Shown here: positions 5,834-11,242 of the stretch, piece after piece
Position numbering within the stretch: the first letter of the stretch is position 1
Layout: every line of letters starts with the position of its first letter
Origin: JALYIM01 sp040003205
GTDB lineage: Bacteria; Acidobacteriota; Terriglobia; Terriglobales; Acidobacteriaceae
Assembly: GCA_040003205.1 (NCBI GenBank)
Contig: JBDUDA010000084.1
Location: forward strand, 1-11,242
Reading direction: 5' to 3'
DNA length: 11,242 bases
The notes under the pieces: model-generated
Databases searched by the model: none
What the model saw: only the letters and a program-made list of their open reading frames with translations
Told to the model about the DNA's origin: nothing
Program-made: the position numbers and the translations under genes

Positions 5834-7404
5834 TTTTTTGCGGAACCGTCGGCAACGATTTCGCCAACGATGCTGTCAATAGTTTCGAGCACCCGTTTGT
5901 CCGGCAGATTGAAGTTATTCGACAGAATAGAGAAGGCAACGGATTCGCCACGCGCAGTCACGGCATAGCCGGAAAGCGACTTTACTCCACCCAGCGAACC
6001 GGTTTTTGCGAAGACCCGCCCTTTAACCGGAATGCCGGCGAAGCGGTCGGCAAGAGAACCGTCCACGCCAGCTGTCGGCAAAGTGTCATGAAAAATCGTT
6101 CCCCAAGGTTGCGTGGCGGCATAACGAAGCAACTGTACGACCGCGTGCGGGGCGACCAGGTTCTGGCGAGAGAGTCCGGAGCCATCATAGAAAACATATT
6201 GATCCCTGGGCACGCCCGCTGTGTTCAAGAAGCCGCGAAGCACTTCCATTCCGCCCTCCACAGAGCCTGCTGTGCCTTTTTCCCGCCCTAGCAGGCGAAG
6301 GAGAATTTCAGCATGCAGGTTCTGGCTGACCTTATTGATTACTCGGACATCTTCGACCAGGGGCTTAGATTGATAGCTTGCGAGTACCAGCGGCTGAATC
6401 TCTAATGATCGCGATGTCTCATCCCCTCCACGTGCCGGAGCGAGCGCAGTCACGCTCAACGTGGACAGACTGGACAATTCCGTGTGGCGTGTATGTGGAC
6501 GTCCGTAGACGGCGATGCCACGCGTCTCGAGAAGATGGCGAAGTAGATCGGCGGCAAATTGCGCGGGATCTTCAATGGCGAGGGCCTCGTTCGCTCCCGT
6601 GTCGTCCAGCGGCATGTTGCCCCAGAGCGACAATGTCGTCGAACCCTGCTCGCGATTGATGAAAATCTTACGGCCCGTGCCGGGAGGAGTGGTAATGATC
6701 CGGTTATTAATTCGATAGTAATCTGCGAAGGGCGCCACGCTTACGAAGGCACGGTCTCCGGCACGGTCGGCGGGCAGAATGCTCACGAAGACCACGTTGT
6801 CGTTGATGGTTAGCGCTGAAACCGGAGCCCCATCGGCCCACACCAGATCGTCCTGGCTCCAGCCTTCGCCATAGCGCTCGAACGCAAAGTAAGAGTCATC
6901 GGCGATGACGTCTCCATCCACGTATTTCACCCCCTTGCGCAAGAGCTCATCGGCGAGCTCCTCCAGAACTTTAATGGGGTGATCGTCGCGCGCGGTGCGC
7001 AGGGCGTAGGGGAGCTCTCGGCCGGAAAGATTCGGGTCACCGCGCCCCACTAGCAAGAGGTCGCCGGTCAGACGTCCGTGTTTGTCGAGCGTGCCGTTGG
7101 TTTCAATGGTGGTGCGGAAGGTATAGTCCGGACCAATCAGCGCTAAAGTGGCCGCGGTCGTAAATAGCTTGGTGTTCGACGCGGGAGTGAAGAGTTTTTC
7201 GGAATTCTGCGAATACAGGACTTTGCCGGACGCGAGCGATGCTATCTCGATTCCCCAGAAGCCTCGCTGAAGATCAGGTTGCGCAAGGACTTTGGCGATT
7301 CGGTCGCTGAGCGGCTTGGGATGTGCGGCGTGAAGTTGTGGCGTTAGCAACGCACAACACAGCGTCAACAAAAGTGTTCGCGATCGCGCCCGCAAACGAC
7401 TCAT
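5830..7404 (-). CDS. dacB: D-alanyl-D-alanine carboxypeptidase/endopeptidase, PBP4 type (peptidase S13)
   Basis: This penicillin-binding protein trims D-Ala from peptidoglycan stem peptides and cuts D-Ala-mDAP cross-links in the periplasm. The 524-residue protein starts with a signal peptide (basic MSRLRARSR, hydrophobic core 10-20, likely cleavage after LHA at about 26). The three serine penicillin-recognising motifs are all present: S76-N-T-K79 in FTPASNTKLF, S360-Q-N362 in KVSQNLHAEI, and K467-T-G469 in AKTGSLGGVKSLSGY. The family block YDGSGLSRQNLV lies at 406-417. The long stretch between the first two motifs fits the extra S13 domains, and length is typical (about 480-530). The ATG at 7404 is preceded by TACAAT ending 10 bases away and no Shine-Dalgarno sequence, so the mRNA may be nearly leaderless. 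It diverges from folP and is coupled to the cytochrome c gene by a GTGA overlap. Confidence 0.95.
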   Translation of the reverse strand: MSRLRARSRTLLLTLCCALLTPQLHAAHPKPLSDRIAKVLAQPDLQRGFWGIEIASLASGKVLYSQNSEKLFTPASNTKLFTTAATLALIGPDYTFRTTIETNGTLDKHGRLTGDLLLVGRGDPNLSGRELPYALRTARDDHPIKVLEELADELLRKGVKYVDGDVIADDSYFAFERYGEGWSQDDLVWADGAPVSALTINDNVVFVSILPADRAGDRAFVSVAPFADYYRINNRIITTPPGTGRKIFINREQGSTTLSLWGNMPLDDTGANEALAIEDPAQFAADLLRHLLETRGIAVYGRPHTRHTELSSLSTLSVTALAPARGGDETSRSLEIQPLVLASYQSKPLVEDVRVINKVSQNLHAEILLRLLGREKGTAGSVEGGMEVLRGFLNTAGVPRDQYVFYDGSGLSRQNLVAPHAVVQLLRYAATQPWGTIFHDTLPTAGVDGSLADRFAGIPVKGRVFAKTGSLGGVKSLSGYAVTARGESVAFSILSNNFNLPDKRVLETIDSIVGEIVADGSAKK

Positions 7405-7414
7405 ACGTGAGCCG

Positions 7415-7420
7415 ATTGTA
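7415..7420 (-). promoter_or_regulatory. Candidate -10 box (TACAAT) of dacB
   Basis: On the minus strand TACAAT (5 of 6 to consensus) ends 10 bases before the dacB ATG, predicting a leader of only about 4 bases. With a 17-base spacer the -35 position (7443-7438) reads CCAAGC, part of a heptad-like GAGCCAA unit rather than a TTGACA-type box. Confidence 0.45.
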
Positions 7421-7439
7421 GCATCGCGAAAACGGGTGC

Positions 7440-7557
7440 TTGGCTCTCAGCTTTTGGCTCTTAAGGTCCTGAGCCCTACTCTTATTAAAAATTTGAGCCA
7501 AGAGCCAAGAGCCAAGAGCTAAGAGCCAAAAGCCAGAAGCCAGAAGCCAGAAGCCGC
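7440..7557. repeat. Heptanucleotide tandem repeat with an inverted partner in the dacB/folP divergent region
   Basis: Nine uninterrupted 7-base units run from 7495 to 7557: GAGCCAA three times, GAGCTAA, GAGCCAA, AAGCCAG three times, then AAGCCGC. The same motif in inverted orientation lies at 7440-7460 (TTGGCTC, TCAGCTT, TTGGCTC). The arms GCTTTTGGCTCTTA (7450-7463) and TAAGAGCCAAAAGC (7520-7533) are a perfect 14-bp inverted repeat separated by 56 bases, so the region could fold into a large stem. Heptamer repeats of this kind are prone to slippage and I associate them with intergenic DNA of Acidobacteria. A regulatory role is inference. Confidence 0.8.
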
Positions 7558-7563
7558 CAGGTT

Positions 7564-7569
7564 TACAAT
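7564..7569 (+). promoter_or_regulatory. Candidate -10 box (TACAAT) of folP, suggesting a leaderless mRNA
   Basis: TACAAT ends 7 bases before the folP ATG, so transcription would start at or one base before the start codon. No Shine-Dalgarno sequence is present at a normal distance. The -35 position with a 17-base spacer (7541-7546) falls inside the heptad tract. Confidence 0.45.
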
Positions 7570-7576
7570 CACCCGC

Positions 7577-8491
7577 ATGCGCACCGTGTTCGAATGGAAC
7601 ATCGGTTCCCGTTCGCTGGAGCTGGGGAAACGCACCCTCCTGATGGGAGTCGTGAACGTCACTCCCGACTCATTCTCCGACGGGGGACTTCATCTCGACT
7701 GCGATCGGGCGGTGGAACACGCGCTCAAACTTCTAGAGGATGGAGCCGACATCGTGGATATCGGCGGCGAATCCACCCGGCCGGGAGTAAAAATCGAGCA
7801 AAGCCCCGCGATCGGCCGGACAGTCGTCGCGAAATCCTCGCAGCCCGCGGTCTCCGCGCAGGAAGAATCAGCGCGGATCATTCCCGTAATTCAAGCGCTA
7901 AAGCAAAAACGCCCCGACGCGGTCATATCGGTAGACACTAATAAAGCGACGGTGGCCCGCGCAGCGCTCGCCGCCGGCGCAGAGATCGTGAACGATGTCA
8001 GCGGATTTCGCTGGGATGCGCTCATGACCAGCATTGTCGCCGAAACAAAATGCGGCGCCGTGCTTATGCATTCTCGAGGACGTCCGGAAGAATGGAGCGC
8101 GCTGCCGCCGGTCTCTGACATGGTCACGCTCGTGAAGCGCGAGCTCAGGCACTGGGTAGATGCTGCCCTTCTGGCCGGAGTGCGGCGCGACCGCATCGTG
8201 CTGGATCCAGGCTTCGGCTTCGGCAAGCGGCTGGAGGAGAATTATCCCCTGCTGAAGCGTTTTGAAGAATTGCATCAACTGCACTATCCGCTACTGGCCG
8301 GGGTGTCGCGAAAATCTTTCATTGGCAGGGCAATTGCCCGCAAAGGTAGTGATGCTGCCGTGAGCGATAGGCTGCATGGCACGCTAGCTGCGGAAACGGC
8401 GGCAATTTTAAAAGGCGCGCACATTATTCGTACCCACGACGTAAAAGCCAGTGCAGATGCGGCGCGCATCGCGGACTTAGTGGTCACCTAG
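7577..8491 (+). CDS. folP: Dihydropteroate synthase
   Basis: FolP condenses p-aminobenzoate with hydroxymethyl-dihydropterin pyrophosphate to dihydropteroate, the sulfonamide-sensitive step of folate synthesis, in the cytoplasm. The TIM-barrel motifs are all present in 304 residues: MGVVNVTPDSFSDGG (23-37, loop 1), DIGGESTRPG (61-70, loop 2), SVDT (118-121), NDVSGF (139-144), DPGFGFGK (210-217), GVSRKSFIG (242-250) and RTHDV (285-289). Relative to most homologues, where GGESTRPG is followed within a few residues by VS(A/V)xEE, this protein carries about 20 extra residues (about 73-92) before VSAQEESARIIPVI. That explains its length above the usual 270-285. The ATG at 7577 gives the natural N-terminus. 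The gene appears monocistronic: the next gene is 264 bases on and has its own promoter. Confidence 0.96.
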   Translation: MRTVFEWNIGSRSLELGKRTLLMGVVNVTPDSFSDGGLHLDCDRAVEHALKLLEDGADIVDIGGESTRPGVKIEQSPAIGRTVVAKSSQPAVSAQEESARIIPVIQALKQKRPDAVISVDTNKATVARAALAAGAEIVNDVSGFRWDALMTSIVAETKCGAVLMHSRGRPEEWSALPPVSDMVTLVKRELRHWVDAALLAGVRRDRIVLDPGFGFGKRLEENYPLLKRFEELHQLHYPLLAGVSRKSFIGRAIARKGSDAAVSDRLHGTLAAETAAILKGAHIIRTHDVKASADAARIADLVVT

Positions 8492-8510
8492 CGTGGCGCA
8501 CACAGTGATC

Positions 8511-8630
8511 TTTCGACTACGCATGTTCGGTCGCAAGCGAGCAGACATGCTCCGCTCAAGATGACAAGATATTTTTTTAATTTTGTCATTCCGAACGCAG
8601 TTGAGGAATCCCTATCTCCTGTTCCTCAAC
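8511..8630. repeat. Palindromic intergenic repeat cluster downstream of folP
   Basis: Three adjacent inverted repeats. GCATGT (8521-8526) pairs with ACATGC (8545-8550) around an inner TCGC-AA-GCGA (8531-8540). ATGACAA (8561-8567) pairs with TTGTCAT (8583-8589) around an A/T-rich loop containing seven Ts (8572-8578). GTTGAGGAA (8600-8608) pairs perfectly with TTCCTCAAC (8622-8630) around a 13-base loop. The cluster shares the TGTCAT/ATGACA core with the element at 1427-1609. The TGTCATTCCGAACG...GAGGAATCC style resembles dispersed repeats known from Acidobacteria. It may help end folP transcription, but no hairpin is followed directly by a T-run on the plus strand. Confidence 0.55.
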
Positions 8631-8688
8631 GTTGACCCTGGAACTCCCAGCCATTAGGATTCTTGTGGGTACGCGCCGAGACGCTTCC

Positions 8689-8718
8689 TTTACAGCTATT
8701 CGTGCGGGCCGTTACACT
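8689..8718 (+). promoter_or_regulatory. Sigma-70-like promoter of the acp-acp-fabF operon
   Basis: TTTACA (8689-8694, 5 of 6) and TACACT (8713-8718, 4 of 6) are separated by 18 bases. The start would be near 8725, leaving a leader of about 30 bases that contains GGGAG (8741-8745), the ribosome binding site 10 bases before the ATG at 8756. Confidence 0.5.
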
Positions 8719-8755
8719 ACTGGGTTGAAATTCTGAGCTTGGGAGCATTGATCTT

Positions 8756-9013
8756 ATGGCGACTGACAACAAAGCAACGGTTGAGAAAGTAAAGCAAATC
8801 ATTGGCGAGCAGCTGGGAGTAGATGAAGGCGAAGTCACACCTAGCGCATCCTTCGTAGACGACTTAGGGGCCGATTCCCTGGACCAGGTCGAGCTGGTGA
8901 TGGCGTTGGAAGAGGCGTTCAGCGTCGAAATTCCCGATGAAGACGCAGAAAAAATACGCACCGTGCAAGACGCCATTGACTACGTTGAAAAACACGCCAA
9001 AGCGGCGAAATAG
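8756..9013 (+). CDS. acpP: Acyl carrier protein (first of two tandem copies)
   Basis: An acidic 85-residue acyl carrier protein that carries growing acyl chains on a 4'-phosphopantetheine arm during type II fatty acid synthesis. The attachment serine is S41 in GADSLDQVELVMALEEAF. The helix III region IPDEDAEKIRTV follows, the pattern of genuine fatty-acid AcpP rather than polyketide carriers. The ATG has a GGGAG ribosome binding site 10 bases upstream. The N-terminus is a few residues longer than that of the second copy. The two proteins differ at about 15 of 78 aligned positions, including Q44 (after DSLD) versus T40 in copy two and S56 versus E52 at the end of the recognition helix. It is first in an acp-acp-fabF operon, which fits a role feeding the FabF condensing enzyme. 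Confidence 0.95.
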   Translation: MATDNKATVEKVKQIIGEQLGVDEGEVTPSASFVDDLGADSLDQVELVMALEEAFSVEIPDEDAEKIRTVQDAIDYVEKHAKAAK

Positions 9014-9050
9014 TTCGCTCTAACCCATCCCGCACCGCCGGCGCTTGTGG

Positions 9051-9084
9051 CCTCGGCGTGCTCAATCGCATCCGCGTGCCGAGG
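9051..9084 (+). promoter_or_regulatory. Hairpin overlapping the ribosome binding site of the second acp gene
   Basis: CCTCGGC (9051-9057) pairs perfectly with GCCGAGG (9078-9084). Two wobble pairs and two G-C pairs extend the stem inward to about 11 pairs around a 12-base loop. The 3' arm includes the first four bases of the Shine-Dalgarno GAGGAG (9081-9086), so the hairpin could limit translation of copy two. No T-run follows. Confidence 0.5.
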
Positions 9085-9090
9085 AGACTG

Positions 9091-9336
9091 ATGGCAGTCG
9101 TTGACGAAAAGGTGAAGCAGATCATCGTCGAGCAGTTGGGCGTCGACGAGGCGGAAGTCACGCCTGCCGCTTCGTTCGTTGACGATCTCGGTGCCGACTC
9201 TCTTGATACTGTCGAACTGGTGATGGCGTTTGAAGAGGCCTTCGAAATCGAAATCCCAGACGAGGACGCGGAAAAAATCCGCACCGTCAAAGATGCCACC
9301 GATTACATCGGCAAGCATGCGAAAGGCGGGAAGTAG
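9091..9336 (+). CDS. Acyl carrier protein (second tandem copy)
   Basis: From the ATG at 9091 this is an 81-residue acyl carrier protein with S37 in GADSLDTVELVMAFEEAF as the phosphopantetheine site. DSLDTVELVMA is identical to the E. coli AcpP motif as I know it, while the first copy has Q for T. The ATG is preceded by GAGGAG at a 4-base gap. A longer in-frame GTG start at 9058 would add 11 basic residues not found in ACPs and is rejected. Identity with the first copy is about 80 percent in protein, but many codon third positions differ, so the duplication is not recent. The stop TAG directly abuts the TTG start of fabF. Both copies may serve fatty acid synthesis; alternatively one may serve a specialised acyl pathway, which sequence alone cannot settle. 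Confidence 0.94.
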   Translation: MAVVDEKVKQIIVEQLGVDEAEVTPAASFVDDLGADSLDTVELVMAFEEAFEIEIPDEDAEKIRTVKDATDYIGKHAKGGK

Positions 9337-10575
9337 TTGGGACGCAGGGTTGTGGTCACTGGGATCGGTTTGGTCTGCGGAGTGGGCAACACCACTCGGC
9401 AAGTTTGGGAAAACCTGCTCGCCGGTAAAAGCGGAGTGGCGAGGATCACGCAGTTCGACGCCGCTCAATTTGCATGCCAGATTGCCGCCGAGGTCAAAAA
9501 CTTCGATCCCCTGAATTTCGTCGAGAAAAAAGAACTGAAAAAGATGGGACGCTTCATCTATCTGGCGCTGGCCGCCGCCGATGAAGCGATGAAATCCTCC
9601 GGCTTGCAAGTGACTGCCGAGAATTCCGAACGCGTAGGCGTGCATATCGGTTCCGGAATTGGCGGTTTCGATGTGATCGAGCGTGAGCACTCCAATCTGC
9701 TCAACGGTGGGCCGCGAAAAATCTCTCCATTTTTTATCCCGGCGGCGATCGTGAATTTGGCGGCCGGACATGTATCCATGCGCTTCGGCGCCAAAGGTCC
9801 GAATGAGGCCACAGCTACGGCTTGTACAACCAGCGCACACTCCATCGGAGACTCTTTCAGAATTATTCGTTATGGAGACGCGGATGCGATGATCGCCGGT
9901 GGCACAGAAGCCGCCATTACGCCCATGGGCGTTGGAGGGTTTGCCGCTATGCGGGCCCTCTCTACACGAAATGACGATCCCGAGAAAGCCAGCCGTCCAT
10001 GGGACTCCGCCCGCGACGGGTTTGTCATCGGAGAAGGCGCCGGTGTGCTGATTCTCGAGGAACTGGAATTCGCCCGCCAGCACGGCGCAAACATTCTCGC
10101 GGAGATCGTTGGCTACGGCATGAGCGGCGACGCCTTCCACATCACCCAACCCGCTCCAGAGCACGAAGGCGGGTTTCGCGTCATGAAAAACGCTCTCAAG
10201 GACGCCAACCTTGTCCCGACCGACATTGAATACGTAAATGCCCACGGCACTTCCACTCCCATCGGCGATATGCTCGAAGCCAAGGCCATTAGAAATTTTT
10301 TCGGCGAGCATAAAGTTCCCGTCAGTTCCACGAAATCCATGACCGGACATCTCCTGGGAGGGGCCGGCGGGCTCGAGGCTGGAGTGACAGTACTGGCTTT
10401 GCGCGACCAGATTCTGCCTCCGACCATCAATCTCGAAAATCAGGATCCTGACACTGCGGGGATGGATTTGGTCCCGAATCATGCCCGCAAAGCAAAGGTG
10501 AATTACGCGCTATCGAATTCTTTCGGCTTTGGGGGCACCAATGGCGCGCTCGTCTTCCGTCGTTGGGAAGAGTAG
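9337..10575 (+). CDS. fabF: 3-oxoacyl-[acyl-carrier-protein] synthase II
   Basis: FabF elongates acyl-ACP by decarboxylative condensation with malonyl-ACP. The 412-residue protein has the usual FabF length and the Cys-His-His triad: C163 in TATACTTSAHSIGD, H303 in VNAHGTSTPIGD and H338 in STKSMTGHLLGGAGG, with K333 alongside. The glycine-rich C-terminus NSFGFGGTNGALVF (394-407) is also typical. The start is TTG at 9337, immediately after the stop of the second acp, and yields MGRRVVVTGIGLVCGVG, the normal family N-terminus. The ribosome binding site would be the G-rich end of the acp frame. Zero spacing implies tight translational coupling, so FabF and its carrier are made together. After the active-site cysteine the protein reads TTSAHSIGD where many homologues read ATGAHAIGD. 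Confidence 0.97.
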   Translation: MGRRVVVTGIGLVCGVGNTTRQVWENLLAGKSGVARITQFDAAQFACQIAAEVKNFDPLNFVEKKELKKMGRFIYLALAAADEAMKSSGLQVTAENSERVGVHIGSGIGGFDVIEREHSNLLNGGPRKISPFFIPAAIVNLAAGHVSMRFGAKGPNEATATACTTSAHSIGDSFRIIRYGDADAMIAGGTEAAITPMGVGGFAAMRALSTRNDDPEKASRPWDSARDGFVIGEGAGVLILEELEFARQHGANILAEIVGYGMSGDAFHITQPAPEHEGGFRVMKNALKDANLVPTDIEYVNAHGTSTPIGDMLEAKAIRNFFGEHKVPVSSTKSMTGHLLGGAGGLEAGVTVLALRDQILPPTINLENQDPDTAGMDLVPNHARKAKVNYALSNSFGFGGTNGALVFRRWEE

Positions 10576-10601
10576 AGAACCTGTCATTTTCCAACTTAGC
10601 T

Positions 10602-10630
10602 GTTGCCGCGCCGCGCAACCGCATCTTTTT
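10602..10630 (+). terminator. Possible intrinsic terminator after fabF
   Basis: GTTGC (10602-10606) pairs with GCAAC (10615-10619) around a GC-rich interior that can also pair (CGC/GCG with one bulge). Five Ts follow at 10626-10630. The 6-base gap between stem and T-run makes it a weak match. Confidence 0.35.
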
Positions 10631-10785
10631 GCCCTTCTTTAAGCCCCCCAATTGAGGCCAACCTTTGCAACCGCCAGCGGACCACGGTCAAAATGGTCTA
10701 AGGACCGATACTTTTGTACCCGTTACTGTACTTCTATCCGGTTGCTATCGCCGCCGGCGCGGCCGAGAATAGAGTTCAGACGATT

Positions 10786-11242
10786 ATGCACATGACCTCA
10801 TTTCCCGCTCCCAAAGCCGCTTCTGCGGCGTTTAATCCCCTGGTTACGAGCAAAAAAACAACGGCACGCGCGGCGCTGGTGGACGTCAAAGATTCCGCCA
10901 AAACGCTGTTAGCCGAGTGTTTCCGGCAGTTTGGCGTCGAAACCGTTTTTATGGGCGCCGATGCTCCAGAGCGTCTGAAAAAAGAAAAATTTCAGGCCTG
11001 CGTGGTGCGGCTCGATGCGGATGCCACCGCTGTTCTGGATGCGGTCCGCTCCTCCTCGTCAAATAGCCGCATGGTGATTTATGGAGTGGGCGGATCGGTT
11101 CAGGATGCCATGAAATATTCTAAATTCGGCATCAATGCAGTATTCAACGTGCCTCTCGAGCGTCCTACCGCGCTCACGCTGGTGAGGACCACGCAGATGC
11201 TGTTGGTCCATGAGCTGAGAAGATACGTGCGCATTCAGGTCA
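10786..11242 (+). CDS. Receiver-like domain protein entering a PilZ (c-di-GMP-binding) domain, cut by window edge
   Basis: The frame is open from ATG 10786 (second ATG at 10792) to the window end, giving 152 residues. After a flexible Ala/Pro-rich N-terminus of about 25 residues, residues 27-135 read as an alpha/beta fold like a response-regulator receiver (AALVDVK, TVFMGAD, ACVVRLDADA, MVIYGVGG, AVFNVPLERP as successive strands). It looks degenerate: the strand-5 position that normally carries Lys-Pro reads VPL, and it is uncertain whether D77 is a phosphoacceptor. The visible end, VHELRRYVRIQV, carries R145-x3-R149, the RxxxR motif that opens PilZ domains and binds cyclic di-GMP. The rest of the PilZ domain lies outside the window, so that call rests on one motif plus the domain order. 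An in-frame TAA at 10699-10701 bounds the start. The gene lies 210 bases after fabF and is probably separate from that operon. Confidence 0.65.
   Translation, partial: MHMTSFPAPKAASAAFNPLVTSKKTTARAALVDVKDSAKTLLAECFRQFGVETVFMGADAPERLKKEKFQACVVRLDADATAVLDAVRSSSSNSRMVIYGVGGSVQDAMKYSKFGINAVFNVPLERPTALTLVRTTQMLLVHELRRYVRIQV

Noticed and set aside
7495..7557. Heptad tract as a CRISPR array or coding repeat
   Set aside because: Units are 7 bases with no spacers and no open frame is involved; it is a simple tandem repeat.
9058..9090. Longer GTG start for the second acp
   Set aside because: It adds 11 basic residues foreign to ACPs and starts inside the hairpin; GAGGAG before ATG 9091 is a better site.
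8980..10482. 500-codon open frame on the minus strand
   Set aside because: It lies opposite the convincing fabF and second acp genes, has no recognisable domain, and is an antisense by-product of GC-rich codon use.

Overview
The window looks like chromosomal core DNA from a soil-type Acidobacterium (class Terriglobia, Koribacter-like). This is inference. It rests on moderately high GC, a double-length ThyX-family protein, heptameric AGCC-type tandem repeats, intergenic TGTCAT...ATGACA palindromes, and a receiver-like/PilZ protein. No phage, plasmid, IS transposase, CRISPR, tRNA or rRNA gene is visible.

Layout. 1-250 (-): 5' part of a DUF4126 membrane protein, diverging from a DUF374 lysophospholipid acyltransferase-like gene (415-1173, +). 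1174-1736: non-coding, dominated by a nested palindromic element with terminal inverted repeats (1427-1609). 1737-3339 (+): folD-coaE operon. 3428-5011 (-): a 527-residue ThyX-family protein, convergent with coaE. 5012-5392: no gene. 5393-7404 (-): dacB followed by a lipoprotein cytochrome c, overlapping by GTGA. 7405-7576: divergent control region with heptad repeats and two start-proximal -10 boxes. 7577-8491 (+): folP. 8492-8755: a second palindromic repeat and the acp promoter. 8756-10575 (+): two tandem acyl carrier proteins and fabF. 10786 to the edge (+): receiver-like domain running into a PilZ domain.

How the genes relate. Three are folate/one-carbon genes. FolP makes dihydropteroate, FolD interconverts methylene- and formyl-tetrahydrofolate, and a ThyX would use methylene-tetrahydrofolate to make dTMP. 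Three are acyl/CoA genes: coaE (last step to CoA, source of the ACP phosphopantetheine arm), the acp pair with fabF (fatty acid elongation), and the acyltransferase (acyl consumption). dacB and the cytochrome act outside the cytoplasmic membrane.

Most worth a second look: the ThyX signature is split between the two halves of the double-length protein; the dacB/folP divergent region has both -35 positions inside heptad repeats; the 183-bp nested palindrome; a hairpin covering the ribosome binding site of the second acp gene; a roughly 20-residue insertion in FolP loop 2; and several start-proximal -10 boxes that suggest leaderless mRNAs. I found no clearly new multi-gene system; this is mainly housekeeping DNA with unusual details.
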